Source: an uncultured Bacteroidia bacterium (GTDB lineage Bacteria; Bacteroidota; Bacteroidia; Bacteroidales; UBA932). From it: a stretch of DNA of 64,000 nt. The position numbers were made by a program, and so were the translations under genes. Where the stretch lies: the NCBI GenBank assembly GCA_902790635.1, contig CADASN010000014.1, forward strand, positions 1-64,000, given 5' to 3'. The notes below the pieces were generated by a model. It searched no databases, had not been told where the DNA came from, and was given only the letters and a program-made list of their open reading frames with translations. This document shows, piece after piece, positions 24,951 to 32,775 of the stretch (within the stretch, counting starts at the first letter, position 1; each line of letters opens with the position of its first letter).

Positions 24951-24958
24951 TATATTTG
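24951..24958 (+). promoter_or_regulatory. -7 box of tRNA-Arg
   Basis: TATATTTG, 28 bp before the mature 5' end of the tRNA. Confidence 0.6.
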
Positions 24959-24986
24959 CATTCCCCAACGGCAGACCCGCGGGTAT

Positions 24987-25058
24987 GCCCCTGTAGTTTA
25001 ATGGATAAAATTTCGGATTCCGGTTCCGACGATAGGCGTTCGATTCGCCTCGGGGGTA
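24987..25058 (+). tRNA. tRNA-Arg (anticodon CCG)
   Basis: All four arms fold. The acceptor is GCCCCTG/CGGGGGT with G-U wobbles at the first and sixth pairs. The D arm is GTTT/AAAT, the anticodon stem TCGGA/TCCGA around loop TTCCGGT, and the T arm AGGCG/CGCCT around TTCGATT. The discriminator is A and no CCA is encoded. The CCG anticodon reads CGG. The acceptor 3' strand is shared with the left arm of the following hairpin. Confidence 0.88.
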
Positions 25059-25098
25059 CGAGAAAGAGCCAACATTTCGTTGGCTCTTTCTCGTACCC
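25054..25098 (+). terminator. 20-bp perfect hairpin at the tRNA-Arg 3' end
   Basis: The left arm 25054-25073 and right arm 25079-25098 are perfectly complementary over 20 bp with a 5-nt loop (ATTTC). There is no downstream T-run. The left arm begins five bases inside the tRNA acceptor stem. It most likely acts as the tRNA terminator or processing structure. Confidence 0.7.
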
Positions 25099-25355
25099 GG
25101 CACCCTCGATTCAGCCGGGGAAGCATCCCCCACGGCCCCCTCGGTCAGCCTCCGGCCTCCGAAACGCTGCAGCCAGGGGCAAAACAGGCCCCCAGCGCCC
25201 CTGGCGGATGAAAAAATGGGCTGCCAGGGGCAAAATGGCCCCTCAGCGCCCCGGGCGAGCGAAAAACAAATGTCCCCGTATCCTGACAGGGCGGATTGCC
25301 GTCCGGGCAAGCCGCGCGTTGACAGGACGCTGTTGGAATATTGTAAACAATTGAT
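25099..25355. other. Intergenic region before the GH53 gene
   Basis: No plausible gene is seen between the tRNA hairpin and the GH53 promoter. The left part is C-rich with CCTCGG/CCTCCGGCC words, the middle holds two copies of the 51-bp repeat (25172-25273), and the remainder is unstructured to the eye. Confidence 0.6.
25172..25273 (+). repeat. 51-bp palindromic repeat, two intergenic copies
   Basis: Copies start at 25172 and 25223, exactly 51 nt apart. Copy 1 has a perfect 9-bp stem GCCAGGGGC/GCCCCTGGC. Both continue into a GAAAAA spacer. The same unit, with the same 51-nt period, lies inside the GH106 coding sequence at 6269-6412. Confidence 0.85.
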
Positions 25356-25363
25356 TAAATTTG
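25356..25363 (+). promoter_or_regulatory. -7 box of the GH53 gene
   Basis: TAAATTTG, 46 bp before the first ATG; an upstream TTG at about 25333 could be the -33 element. Confidence 0.5.
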
Positions 25364-25409
25364 ACTTTCGAAGTGTATTGTACCTTGAGATAAAATCACC
25401 CGACCTAAC

Positions 25410-26504
25410 ATGATGCGATCGATCCACAAACTTTTTCTGGGCTGTCTGGCCCTCGTTATTTCTGCGTGTACGCAGACTGAACCTTTCTGGCTTGGGGCCG
25501 ACATCAGCGGCTCCGAAGGGCAGCAGGCCCGGGGCGATTACTATTACGACGCGGAGGGCAACGGCCCGGTCGAGATCACGGCCCTGATGAAGCAGATGGG
25601 CCTCAATGCCGTCCGTTTCCGCGTCTGGGTGGAGCCCCGCCGCTGGGGCCGTCCCGGCCAGCCGGTGGACAGCACCGACAACCGCGGCCTCTGCAACAAG
25701 GAAGATGTCCTGCGCAGCTGTCAGCTGGCCAAGCAGTTGGGAATGGAGATCATGATAGACTTCCACTACAGCGATACCTGGGCTGATCCTGCACATCAGC
25801 CGATCCCGCGCTCCTGGCTGGGACATTCTTACGAGCAGATGAAGGAAGACCTCAAGGCCCATACCGTCGAGACCCTGCAGCTGCTCAAGGACAACGGTAT
25901 CAAAGTCAAATGGGTACAGGTGGGCAATGAGACCAGGAACGGCCTGCTTTGGAACAACGTCGGCGAGGAAGTGACCGAACACATGGGCCACAGCCGGCTG
26001 GATCCGGAGCAGTACGCCGGCTTCCTGGACGCCGGCTACGAGGCGGTCAAGAGCGTCTATCCCAAAGCCATCTGCATTGTCCATCTGGACAATGGCTACG
26101 ATCAGGCCCTCTATGACTGGAATCTCGGCATCCTCGAGAAGTATGGCACCCGTTATGACATGGTGGGCATGTCGCTCTATCCGTACTGGGCGGCGACCAA
26201 CGGACTTACCGATGCTGACAAGGTGATTGCCGACTGTGCGGCCAATATCCAGCACGTCTATGAGCGTTTCGGCAAAGAGTCCATGATCGTCGAGACGGGC
26301 GCCGAGGTCAATCTCGAGGATCCCGTCAAGATGGCCGAGAGCGTTCGCCAGATGCAGGAAATCGTGAAGATGGCCCGCAATGCCCCGCACAACCACGGCC
26401 TTTTCTACTGGAACCCCTGTTGCCGTCCCCGCGGCTACAGGCTGGGCGCCTTCGACATGGATGGCAAGCCGACCGGGATCATGGAAGCCTTTGTGGCAGA
26501 ATAG
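25410..26504 (+). CDS. GH53 endo-beta-1,4-galactanase, lipoprotein
   Basis: A 364-residue lipoprotein with signal peptidase II box LVISAC (Cys20), so probably tethered to the outer membrane. The (beta/alpha)8 barrel shows GH53 hallmarks: NAVRFRVWVEP, DFHYSDTWADP, the acid/base Glu174 in QVGNETRNG, and nucleophile Glu295 in IVETGAE. It should cut the beta-1,4-galactan side chains of rhamnogalacturonan-I, fitting the pectin genes upstream although separated by fabD and a tRNA. Two consecutive ATG codons are possible starts; the first is used. It stands alone, with a hairpin after the stop. Confidence 0.9.
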   Translation: MMRSIHKLFLGCLALVISACTQTEPFWLGADISGSEGQQARGDYYYDAEGNGPVEITALMKQMGLNAVRFRVWVEPRRWGRPGQPVDSTDNRGLCNKEDVLRSCQLAKQLGMEIMIDFHYSDTWADPAHQPIPRSWLGHSYEQMKEDLKAHTVETLQLLKDNGIKVKWVQVGNETRNGLLWNNVGEEVTEHMGHSRLDPEQYAGFLDAGYEAVKSVYPKAICIVHLDNGYDQALYDWNLGILEKYGTRYDMVGMSLYPYWAATNGLTDADKVIADCAANIQHVYERFGKESMIVETGAEVNLEDPVKMAESVRQMQEIVKMARNAPHNHGLFYWNPCCRPRGYRLGAFDMDGKPTGIMEAFVAE

Positions 26505-26505
26505 G

Positions 26506-26531
26506 CGGGGAACCGGAAAAACGGCTCCCCG
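26506..26531. terminator. Hairpin between the GH53 and flavin reductase genes
   Basis: CGGGGAACCG/CGGCTCCCCG pairs with one mismatch around loop GAAAAA; it lies between two convergent genes. The T-run is weak. Confidence 0.5.
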
Positions 26532-26537
26532 TATATC

Positions 26538-27101
26538 CTATTTCAGCTGCAGACCGGCTTTGAAGGCATCTCCGACAACCTCGCCCAGGGCCACGCAGGT
26601 GTGGTTGAACGGATCGAAGGTGATCGGGGAGAGTTTGGCAACATCGATATTGCCCTTTTCGTCCAGAATGCATTCGTCGGCACTCACGTTGACGATCTCG
26701 CCCCGGAGGATGCCCGTCTGCTCATCGTAGGAAGTCAATTTGCACTCCAGTGCCAGCGGCAGTTCCCGGATCAGCGGGGCGTCCACGAAAGCGGACCTTT
26801 CCACGTGCCAACCTGCCCGGGCAACCTTGTCGGGCACCTGGTTGCCGGATACCACACCCACATAGTCGCAGGCGACCAGCTGGTCTTTCGTGCCCATGCT
26901 GACGGTGAAGGCCCCGCGTTTGCGGAGGTCCTGCACGGTCTTGTGTCCCTTGCTGAGGTCCATCGAGATCTCTTTAAAGTCAGAAATCCCGCCCCATGCG
27001 GCATTCATGGCTGACGGGACATCATTCTCGCCATAGGCGGCGATAATGAAAACGGGTTGGGGGAAACAAAGCGGCTTCGCGCCAAAATCTTTTCTTGCCA
27101 T
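26538..27101 (-). CDS. Flavin reductase-like FMN-binding protein
   Basis: A 187-residue protein of the flavin reductase/split-barrel FMN-binding family. Evidence is FPQPVFIIAAYGENDVPSAMNAAWGG at the N-terminus and the later TKDQLVACDYVGVVSGNQVPDK, which usually line the FMN pocket. The start at 27101 (MARKDFGAKP) is preferred to the upstream codon at 27149, which overlaps the preceding gene's end. It is the last gene of a four-gene minus-strand run (DMT transporter, unknown secreted protein, AlaX, this). The physiological electron acceptor is unknown. Confidence 0.75.
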   Translation of the reverse strand: MARKDFGAKPLCFPQPVFIIAAYGENDVPSAMNAAWGGISDFKEISMDLSKGHKTVQDLRKRGAFTVSMGTKDQLVACDYVGVVSGNQVPDKVARAGWHVERSAFVDAPLIRELPLALECKLTSYDEQTGILRGEIVNVSADECILDEKGNIDVAKLSPITFDPFNHTCVALGEVVGDAFKAGLQLK

Positions 27102-27124
27102 ATTATCAAGGATTTGTCGTACGA

Positions 27125-27592
27125 TTACGGTTGAGGACTTACTTTCCAACGCACCCGCCAGCGGCCGTCCTCGAAGTCGTGGCTGAGGATTTTGAAGACG
27201 CCGATCCCGGAGGTGTTCCGGACATGCGCGCCGATGCAGGCGCAGGCATCGTAGTCGCCTACGCGCACGATCCGCAGGGTATCCGAGACATCGTCCGGCA
27301 GCTTGCTGAGGTCCACGATGGAGGCGGCTTCTGCCCGGGGGACAAACTCAATGGTGACATCCAGGTCCCTGGCAATCACTTCGTTGACAGTCCGCTCGAT
27401 CTCTGCGACCTGCTCATCGGTCGGGCAGGAATCCAGCTGGTAGTCGCATTTGGATTTTTTCTTCTCGATATGGGCGTTGCGTGAGCGCGGACAGCCGAAC
27501 ATGCGGACCATCGTCGCGTTCAGGATGTGCTCCGCCGTGTGCATCGGCGGATACTCTTCTTTGTTGTGGCTGTTGAGGACCGGTTCTTCCAT
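27125..27592 (-). CDS. AlaX-type alanyl-tRNA trans-editing protein
   Basis: A 155-residue free-standing homologue of the AlaRS editing domain, which deacylates mischarged tRNA-Ala (Ser or Gly). The zinc site is visible as His18-x3-His22 (MHTAEHIL) and Cys119-x3-His123 (CIGAHV). The short length places it among small AlaX proteins without the N-terminal extension or oligomerisation domain. It lies 18 bp downstream of a secreted protein gene and 23 bp before the flavin reductase gene. Confidence 0.8.
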   Translation of the reverse strand: MEEPVLNSHNKEEYPPMHTAEHILNATMVRMFGCPRSRNAHIEKKKSKCDYQLDSCPTDEQVAEIERTVNEVIARDLDVTIEFVPRAEAASIVDLSKLPDDVSDTLRIVRVGDYDACACIGAHVRNTSGIGVFKILSHDFEDGRWRVRWKVSPQP

Positions 27593-27610
27593 GTGGATTG
27601 TCAGTCTGGT

Positions 27611-28153
27611 TTACGGTTCGTCAGGGTGGATTCTCCGGTAGAACTTCACGCCGTTGACCATGGATCCCAGTTCGTTGTTGGCAATATAGGTGGCGCGGAC
27701 ATAGCCCTGGCGTTTCACGCTGAATTCGACGTTGCGTGTGAAGATGAAGCGGCGGGCGGTGAGATAGACCGGCTCCTCTTCTGCCGTAGCGGGATTGGCC
27801 AGGGCCAGGCAGCCCGTAGCTTCCAGGGTGGTGCCGTCCGGCTCTTTGGCGACGGCCCGGAATTCTTCCAGTTTGGCCTGGGCCTCTTCCAACGTGTCTC
27901 CCAGCGGGAGGAAGAGCTGGAAGAGCGGATCGAGATGCAGCTGCACGAAGTCGTCGCCGATACCCAGCGTACCGACACAAAGGTAGTAGTGGTGCTGGTC
28001 TGCTTCGGGCATATCGAAGACGGAAATGGTCTTCTCGCCGTCATTGATTTCTAGTTCAGTGATCTCCAGCATCTGTTTCAGGAGCGGGTTCTCCTGGGCA
28101 GAGGCAGCAACGGTCCAGACCAGGAGGGTAAGGAGACAGAGTATCTTTTTCAT
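27611..28153 (-). CDS. Secreted protein of unknown function
   Basis: Not recognised. It has 180 residues, a clear signal peptide (MKKILCLLTLLVWTVAASA), then a soluble mixed alpha/beta domain. The most distinctive segments are EADQHHYYLCVGTLGIGDDFV, a helix GDTLEEAQAKLEEFRAV, and a strand-rich C-terminus (YLTARRFIFTRNVEFSVKRQGYVRATY). It overlaps the DMT transporter gene by ATGA and is probably translationally coupled to it. No catalytic motif is evident. Confidence 0.7.
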   Translation of the reverse strand: MKKILCLLTLLVWTVAASAQENPLLKQMLEITELEINDGEKTISVFDMPEADQHHYYLCVGTLGIGDDFVQLHLDPLFQLFLPLGDTLEEAQAKLEEFRAVAKEPDGTTLEATGCLALANPATAEEEPVYLTARRFIFTRNVEFSVKRQGYVRATYIANNELGSMVNGVKFYRRIHPDEP

Positions 28154-29166
28154 GATTGGGTGTGTATGGGGTTAACTCTAAATGGGTTATTCTTTCTGTG
28201 CGCAACTATCGTGCCCGTGCCGGGGGGGGTGTGCTTGGGAACGAAGTTCACAAGTCCCACGCCCGTGAATACCAGCACGGTAGCCAGCACTTTCAAGGTG
28301 TTGAGCGTATCCAGGCCCATCACCAGGGCGATGGCCATGGCGATGACCGGCTGGACATAGGAGTACATGCAGACAACCACGGGACGGAGCCGCTTCTGCC
28401 CGAACGGAATGAGGAAATAGGCGATGAAAGTAGCGCCTACCACTACATAGATGACATGCCACATCACACCCGCGGGGACGGCTGCCAGGTCGGATGCCCG
28501 GAATGCGCCGAAGGCGAAAGGAAGCGCCATCAGGGAGGAGAAGAGGAACATCCACTTCATGAAAGTCACCACCGAATACTTCTGGATGACCGGCTTGAAG
28601 ATGCCTACATAGCAGGCGAAGCAGAGGGTGTTGGACACCATGCCCAGGATGCCCCAGATGGAGGTGGAATCGGCTCCCGAACGGATCGAAACGCAGTTGA
28701 AGATCAGGATGAACACGCCCACGAGGCTGAGGACGATGCCCGAGATGCCGCTCCAGGTGATGCGCTCGTGAATCACGATGGCCGAGATGATGAGTGTCAT
28801 GATCGGGCTGAGTGTGCTTAAGATCGAGACGTCGATGGCCGTCGTCTGGGTGATGGCGAAAAGGAACGATACCTGGGTCATGAAAAGTCCCAGGAAGGAG
28901 GCGATGACCACCTTCCAGACGTCTTTCTTCTCGATATGGTCATGCGGTGCCGTGAACAGGGACCAGATCCAGAACAGGGCCGTGGCGCCGAAGGAGCGCA
29001 GGCAGAACAGCGCCATCGGCGTGATGTTGCCGTCAAGGGCGATGTGCTTGCAGCTGATGATGTTGAATCCGAAGATGGCGTAGGCCGTGAAGCAGGCCAG
29101 GTTCCCGGCCACGGTGCCGTTCTGTGCTATTTTTCCTTTGATCCGCTGTCCCTGGGTCATGTTCAT
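28150..29166 (-). CDS. EamA/DMT-family transporter
   Basis: A membrane protein of 338 residues with about ten hydrophobic segments and the two EamA halves (first half ending near VGVFILIFNCV; second half from SNTLCFACYVGIF to LVFTGVGLVNFVP). The start is set at 29166, with another Met two codons later. The -7 box at 29186-29193 excludes the longer upstream frame. The family exports or imports small metabolites such as amino acids or nucleosides; the substrate is unknown. It is divergent from a second EamA gene, sharing a promoter region. Confidence 0.8.
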   Translation of the reverse strand: MNMTQGQRIKGKIAQNGTVAGNLACFTAYAIFGFNIISCKHIALDGNITPMALFCLRSFGATALFWIWSLFTAPHDHIEKKDVWKVVIASFLGLFMTQVSFLFAITQTTAIDVSILSTLSPIMTLIISAIVIHERITWSGISGIVLSLVGVFILIFNCVSIRSGADSTSIWGILGMVSNTLCFACYVGIFKPVIQKYSVVTFMKWMFLFSSLMALPFAFGAFRASDLAAVPAGVMWHVIYVVVGATFIAYFLIPFGQKRLRPVVVCMYSYVQPVIAMAIALVMGLDTLNTLKVLATVLVFTGVGLVNFVPKHTPPGTGTIVAHRKNNPFRVNPIHTQS

Positions 29167-29185
29167 TTTGCATTCAAACAAGTGA

Positions 29186-29193
29186 CAAATGTA
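29186..29193 (-). promoter_or_regulatory. -7 box of the minus-strand EamA operon
   Basis: TACATTTG on the minus strand, about 20 bp before the start codon. Confidence 0.55.
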
Positions 29194-29206
29194 ATCATTT
29201 TCCGTG

Positions 29207-29214
29207 TATATTTG
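29207..29214 (+). promoter_or_regulatory. -7 box of the plus-strand EamA gene
   Basis: TATATTTG, 26 bp before the ATG at 29240; it overlaps an alternative GTG start at 29204, which is therefore unlikely. Confidence 0.6.
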
Positions 29215-29239
29215 CACGACCGATTTGGCACGAACCCCG

Positions 29240-30121
29240 ATGAGACAATTGAGACGCCCCCTGATCCTTCTGCACACGGCCGTATTCCTGGCCGGCTGGA
29301 CGGGTATTTTCGGCAGGTTGATCTCGTTGAGCGGCCTTCCGCTGGTCTGGTACCGCATCATGGTCAGTGTGGTGACCCTGGCGCTGGTGCTGGCCCTGAT
29401 GAAGCGGCTCCACCGGACGGGATGGAAGTCCGTGGCGATGATTGCCGGTTGCGGAGCGATCCTCTCCGTCCACTGGGTGGCATTCTATGCGAGCATCCAG
29501 GCCTCCAATGTCTCCATCGGTGTGGCCTGCATCGCCACGACTTGCTTTTTTACCGCAATCTTCGACCCGCTCATCAACCGGAAGAAAGTGTCCTGGCTGG
29601 AAGTGCTGGTCAGTTTCATCGCCATCGCGGGAGTCCTGCTGATCTTCAGTCTGGATGTGCGGTATCGCCTGGGCATCGCCCTGGGGCTGCTGGCCTCGGC
29701 AATGTATTCCGTTTTCTCCATCCTGAATATCAATGTGGCGGCGAAAACGGGGGAGGACAGCGCTACGATGCTGCTGTATGAGCTGATCGGCGGCGTGCTG
29801 TTCCTCTCGCTGCTGATGCCTTTCTACACCTGGCTCTTTCCGGCGGACAGTATTGCCCTGCATGCGCGGGACGGCCTCTGGCTCCTGCTGCTGGGATCGG
29901 TCTTCACCATCCTGCCGTTCCTGTTCCAGCTGCAGGCGCTCCGTTCGCTGTCCGCTTTTACGGTCAATCTGACCTACAACCTGGAGCCGGTCTACAGCAT
30001 TGCCATCGCTGCCGTCCTTTTCGGTGAATACCGGGAAGTCGGTTTCTCTTTCTGGCTGGGTATCCTGCTGATTTTGATCTGCGTATTGATCCAGACCTGG
30101 CGGGTCTGGAAGAAAGCCTAG
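29240..30121 (+). CDS. EamA/DMT-family transporter
   Basis: A 293-residue integral membrane protein with about ten transmembrane segments and two EamA repeats (LILLHTAVFLAGWTGIFGRLI; ALGLLASAMYSVFSILNINVAAKTG; FTVNLTYNLEPVYSIAIAAVLFGE). The last segment is the typical conserved end of the second repeat. The ATG at 29240 is used because the promoter box overlaps the earlier GTG. The substrate is unknown. Its last four bases overlap the convergent phosphatase gene. Confidence 0.82.
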   Translation: MRQLRRPLILLHTAVFLAGWTGIFGRLISLSGLPLVWYRIMVSVVTLALVLALMKRLHRTGWKSVAMIAGCGAILSVHWVAFYASIQASNVSIGVACIATTCFFTAIFDPLINRKKVSWLEVLVSFIAIAGVLLIFSLDVRYRLGIALGLLASAMYSVFSILNINVAAKTGEDSATMLLYELIGGVLFLSLLMPFYTWLFPADSIALHARDGLWLLLLGSVFTILPFLFQLQALRSLSAFTVNLTYNLEPVYSIAIAAVLFGEYREVGFSFWLGILLILICVLIQTWRVWKKA

Positions 30122-30585
30122 ATTCCGGCAAGCCTACCCTTACCGCCGTCGAGCAGGGCTTCGCAGCCTTCCAGCAGGTCCTGGAAGGTCCGTTCGAAAT
30201 CTCCGGTGTACCAGGGGTCTGCGACATCGCGGCTCCTGCCGGTATAGGACATCATCAGGTGGATCTTCCCCTCCGGATCGGCGGGAATGATGTACTTGAT
30301 CCACCGCAGGTTGGATGCATCCATGCAGATGATGCGGTCGAAGCGCCCGTAGTCGGCGCGCGTCAGCTGGCGGGCCCGTTTGGCCGGGTCGAACCATACG
30401 CCGTGCTGCTGCAGGCTGCGTTTGGCCGGCGGATAGATGGGATTGCCGGTCTCCTCGTCGGAGACGGCCGCGGACTCGATATAATAGTGCTGTTCCAGGC
30501 CTTTTGCCCGGACCAGCGCCTTGAGGATGAACTCTGCCATCGGGCTCCGGCAGATATTGCCGTGGCAGACAAACAGGATTCTCAT
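30118..30585 (-). CDS. Low-molecular-weight protein tyrosine phosphatase
   Basis: A 155-residue cytoplasmic phosphatase. The P-loop is at the N-terminus, Cys7-x5-Arg13 in CHGNICRSP, and the general acid lies in the DPWYTGDF loop. Length and layout are those of the Wzb/YwlE family, which removes phosphate from tyrosine (sometimes arginine) residues, often of capsule kinases. No kinase or capsule gene is adjacent. It is 8 bp upstream of the BASS transporter stop and on the same strand. Confidence 0.88.
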   Translation of the reverse strand: MRILFVCHGNICRSPMAEFILKALVRAKGLEQHYYIESAAVSDEETGNPIYPPAKRSLQQHGVWFDPAKRARQLTRADYGRFDRIICMDASNLRWIKYIIPADPEGKIHLMMSYTGRSRDVADPWYTGDFERTFQDLLEGCEALLDGGKGRLAGI

Positions 30586-30592
30586 AGATGTC

Positions 30593-31441
30593 TCACTTGG
30601 AAAGCCGGGTCACTCCGACATAGATCAGGAGGATGATGTTCATCAACAGGGAGTACAGGATGGCGGGGATGGCCATGACTTCATCGGCGAAAATGAGCGG
30701 GCTGGATGCGATGGCGATGGCTTGTGCTGCATTCTGCATGCCGACTTCGATGATGACCGTCCGGCGCTGCCGGGCGTCGTTCCGGACCAGGCGGGACAGC
30801 AGGGATGAGCATCCGATGGCCAGCAGGATCAGGGCGGTCACGCAGGCACCCAGTACCCCGATGTTGTCGAGGATCGTCCGGTGATGCTGGATGTAGAAGA
30901 TGGTGATCAGGGTCAGCAAAAGCGGGAATGCCAGGCGCGAAAGCACCTTGTCGGTCTTCTCGGCCGCTTTCGGCCAGGCGTAGTGGAGGCCGATGCCCAG
31001 CAGGACCGGAAGGAGCATCAGGACCAGGTTCTGCTTGATGAGATTGCCTACCGGCAGGGTGATGCCGATATTCTCGCCGACCAGTTTTGTGGTCCAGCTC
31101 ATGATGACGGGTATCGTGAAAAGCGTGATGATGCTGCTGATGGCGGTCAGCGTGACCGAGAGGGCCACGTCTCCGTTCGCCAGCCTGGAGAACACATTGG
31201 AGGAGCTGCCGCCCGGACAGCAGGCGATGAGGACGAGGCCGATGAAAAAGACCGGCGTCAGGTGGAAGAGGTGAGCCAGGCCGAGTGCAATCGCCGGCAG
31301 CAGGATCAGCTGGCCAAACAGTGCCACGGCGATGGGCCAGGGGTGCCGGAATACCTTGCCGAAGTCCTCGAACCTGAGGGCAAGCCCCAGGTCGAACATC
31401 AGCAGGGTCAATATCGGCAGGACAATCCAGATGGTATTCAT
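30593..31441 (-). CDS. Bile acid:sodium symporter-family (BASS) transporter
   Basis: A 282-residue membrane protein with about nine to ten transmembrane segments. The family signature region is CCPGGSSSNVFSRLANGDVALSVTLTAISS, and a second conserved stretch is EVGMQNAAQAIAIA. These segments form the crossover helices that bind sodium in BASS proteins. The start at 31441 (MNTIWIVLPI) is chosen because the open frame upstream runs through the tRNA-Pro gene. The cargo is unknown; relatives carry bile acids, pantoate or other organic anions. Confidence 0.82.
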   Translation of the reverse strand: MNTIWIVLPILTLLMFDLGLALRFEDFGKVFRHPWPIAVALFGQLILLPAIALGLAHLFHLTPVFFIGLVLIACCPGGSSSNVFSRLANGDVALSVTLTAISSIITLFTIPVIMSWTTKLVGENIGITLPVGNLIKQNLVLMLLPVLLGIGLHYAWPKAAEKTDKVLSRLAFPLLLTLITIFYIQHHRTILDNIGVLGACVTALILLAIGCSSLLSRLVRNDARQRRTVIIEVGMQNAAQAIAIASSPLIFADEVMAIPAILYSLLMNIILLIYVGVTRLSK

Positions 31442-31450
31442 AGGCGCGGT

Positions 31451-31490
31451 AAAAAAAACAGGCACTTGCAAAACTGCATAAGTGCCTGTT
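31451..31490 (-). terminator. Terminator of tRNA-Pro
   Basis: AACAGGCACTT/AAGTGCCTGTT form an 11-bp stem with a 12-nt loop, followed on the minus strand by eight T residues. It lies between the tRNA 3' end and the BASS start codon. Confidence 0.85.
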
Positions 31491-31494
31491 CCTG

Positions 31495-31570
31495 TGGTCT
31501 GGGTGACTCGACTTGAACGAGCGACCTCCTGGTCCCTAACCAGGTGCGCTACCAACTGCGCCACACCCAG
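31495..31570 (-). tRNA. tRNA-Pro (anticodon AGG), CCA encoded
   Basis: The cloverleaf is complete: acceptor CTGGGTG/CACCCAG, D stem GCGC/GCGC, anticodon stem CCTGG/CCAGG around loop TTAGGGA, and T stem GCTCG/CGAGT around TTCAAGT. Discriminator A is followed by an encoded CCA. C1-G72, A73 and G35-G36-G37 are proline-type features. The wobble position is A, which is rare for proline tRNAs in bacteria. Confidence 0.85.
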
Positions 31571-31605
31571 ATGCCCTCGAAAGGGATTGCAAAGAGGCAA
31601 AAAAA

Positions 31606-32772
31606 CTATGACCGCCCCATTTCTGTCTCTTCGTCTTCTTCGTGATCGGTCTTTTCCCGGTCCGGAATCAGGCGCCGGACGGGCTTCCAGTTGTAGAAGA
31701 AGCGGCTGGCAATCACGCGCAGGACCGTGTAGGAGGGGATCGCCACGAGCATCCCGACGGCCCCGCCGACGTGGCCGGCGATGAGCAGGACGATGAAAAT
31801 CTCCAGCGGATGCGCCTTGATGCTGGTGGAGTAGATCAACGGCTGGTAGATGAAATTGTCCACCAGCTGCGCGCTGAGCATCAGGCCGAACACGATGAGG
31901 GCGAACCACCAGATCTGGACATCCAGTCCCATCCCCGTGGTGTATTTGAGGATGACGCAGAGCAGCACGCCTGTGATCTCTCCGATGAGCGGTCCGACAT
32001 ACGGGATGATATTGAGCAGGCCGGCGATGAAGGCGATACCCAGGGCATTGCGGACGCCGATCCCGGCGATGAGCCACAGGAGCAGGAAGTCCACGGCCAT
32101 CACGCCGAGGATCTCGATGATCAGGCCGACGAAATAGCGGGACAGGAGCCCCTCGATCTCGACGATGGTGGCGTCCACCCGGTTTTCGTGGCGGTCGGGG
32201 ACCAGCGCGGAAACGATGCGGCGGAAGAGCTTGTCGTCCTTGATGAAGAAGAAGGAGATGAAGACGGTCGCGAAGGCCCCGACGGCGAATCCGGCCACGG
32301 CGGAAGCAACGGAGCCGAGAAAGCCCGTGACGGCGGAGAAATTCGTGAATTCCTTGAGTTTGGCGGTCAGCAGGGCGATCCCGTCGAAGTCCTTCCCGAG
32401 TGCCGGGAACGTGGCGACGAGCCAGTCATTGATCCGGTCGAGGAAGCTGCCGTCCGGAACGGCCTGGCTCCCGTTGGCGGCTTCGCGGATGATGCCGGTG
32501 ACGACCGGGATGATCTGGGTGACAAGCAGCAGCAACAGGGCCGCGATGATGAGCAGGGTCAGGATGGCGAGCAGCCAGTCCGGCGCCCCCCGTCCCTTGA
32601 TGCGCAGTTTGCGGAGCACGCGCATGACCGGCTGGCCGATCAGCGACACCACGAAGGCGGCGATGATATAGACCAGCACGCTGCGGAAATACCAGCAAAG
32701 CAGGGCGATGATGGTGAATATCGCCGTATTGAGGACTATCCGGGCCAGCCGGTCGGTGCTGCGCTCTTCCAT
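31606..32772 (-). CDS. AI-2E family transporter
   Basis: A 388-residue membrane protein of the AI-2E/PerM family. It has an N-terminal pair of transmembrane segments, a large extracytoplasmic loop (about residues 85-150), and a C-terminal cluster of helices. The family core is GIAFIAGLLNIIPYVGPLIGEITG, and HPLEIFIVLLIAGHVGGAVGMLVAIP follows. The C-terminal tail is charged (HEEDEETEMGRS). Members have been linked to autoinducer-2 export or sodium/proton exchange, so the function here is open. It is 3 bp downstream of the DUF4301 gene. Confidence 0.82.
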   Translation of the reverse strand: MEERSTDRLARIVLNTAIFTIIALLCWYFRSVLVYIIAAFVVSLIGQPVMRVLRKLRIKGRGAPDWLLAILTLLIIAALLLLLVTQIIPVVTGIIREAANGSQAVPDGSFLDRINDWLVATFPALGKDFDGIALLTAKLKEFTNFSAVTGFLGSVASAVAGFAVGAFATVFISFFFIKDDKLFRRIVSALVPDRHENRVDATIVEIEGLLSRYFVGLIIEILGVMAVDFLLLWLIAGIGVRNALGIAFIAGLLNIIPYVGPLIGEITGVLLCVILKYTTGMGLDVQIWWFALIVFGLMLSAQLVDNFIYQPLIYSTSIKAHPLEIFIVLLIAGHVGGAVGMLVAIPSYTVLRVIASRFFYNWKPVRRLIPDREKTDHEEDEETEMGRS

Positions 32773-32775
32773 AGG

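Noticed and set aside
24987-25273. Integration (att) site of a mobile element at tRNA-Arg
   Set aside because: No integrase and no second copy of the tRNA 3' end were seen; the repeated bases next to it are the arms of a local hairpin.
31499-31570. tRNA read as leucine from the AGG-containing loop
   Set aside because: The variable loop is short, and C1-G72, A73 and G36-G37 fit proline; leucine tRNAs have a long variable arm.
30593-32077. 494-residue BASS transporter
   Set aside because: The upstream extension reads through the tRNA-Pro gene and its terminator; the hydrophobic protein starts at 31441.
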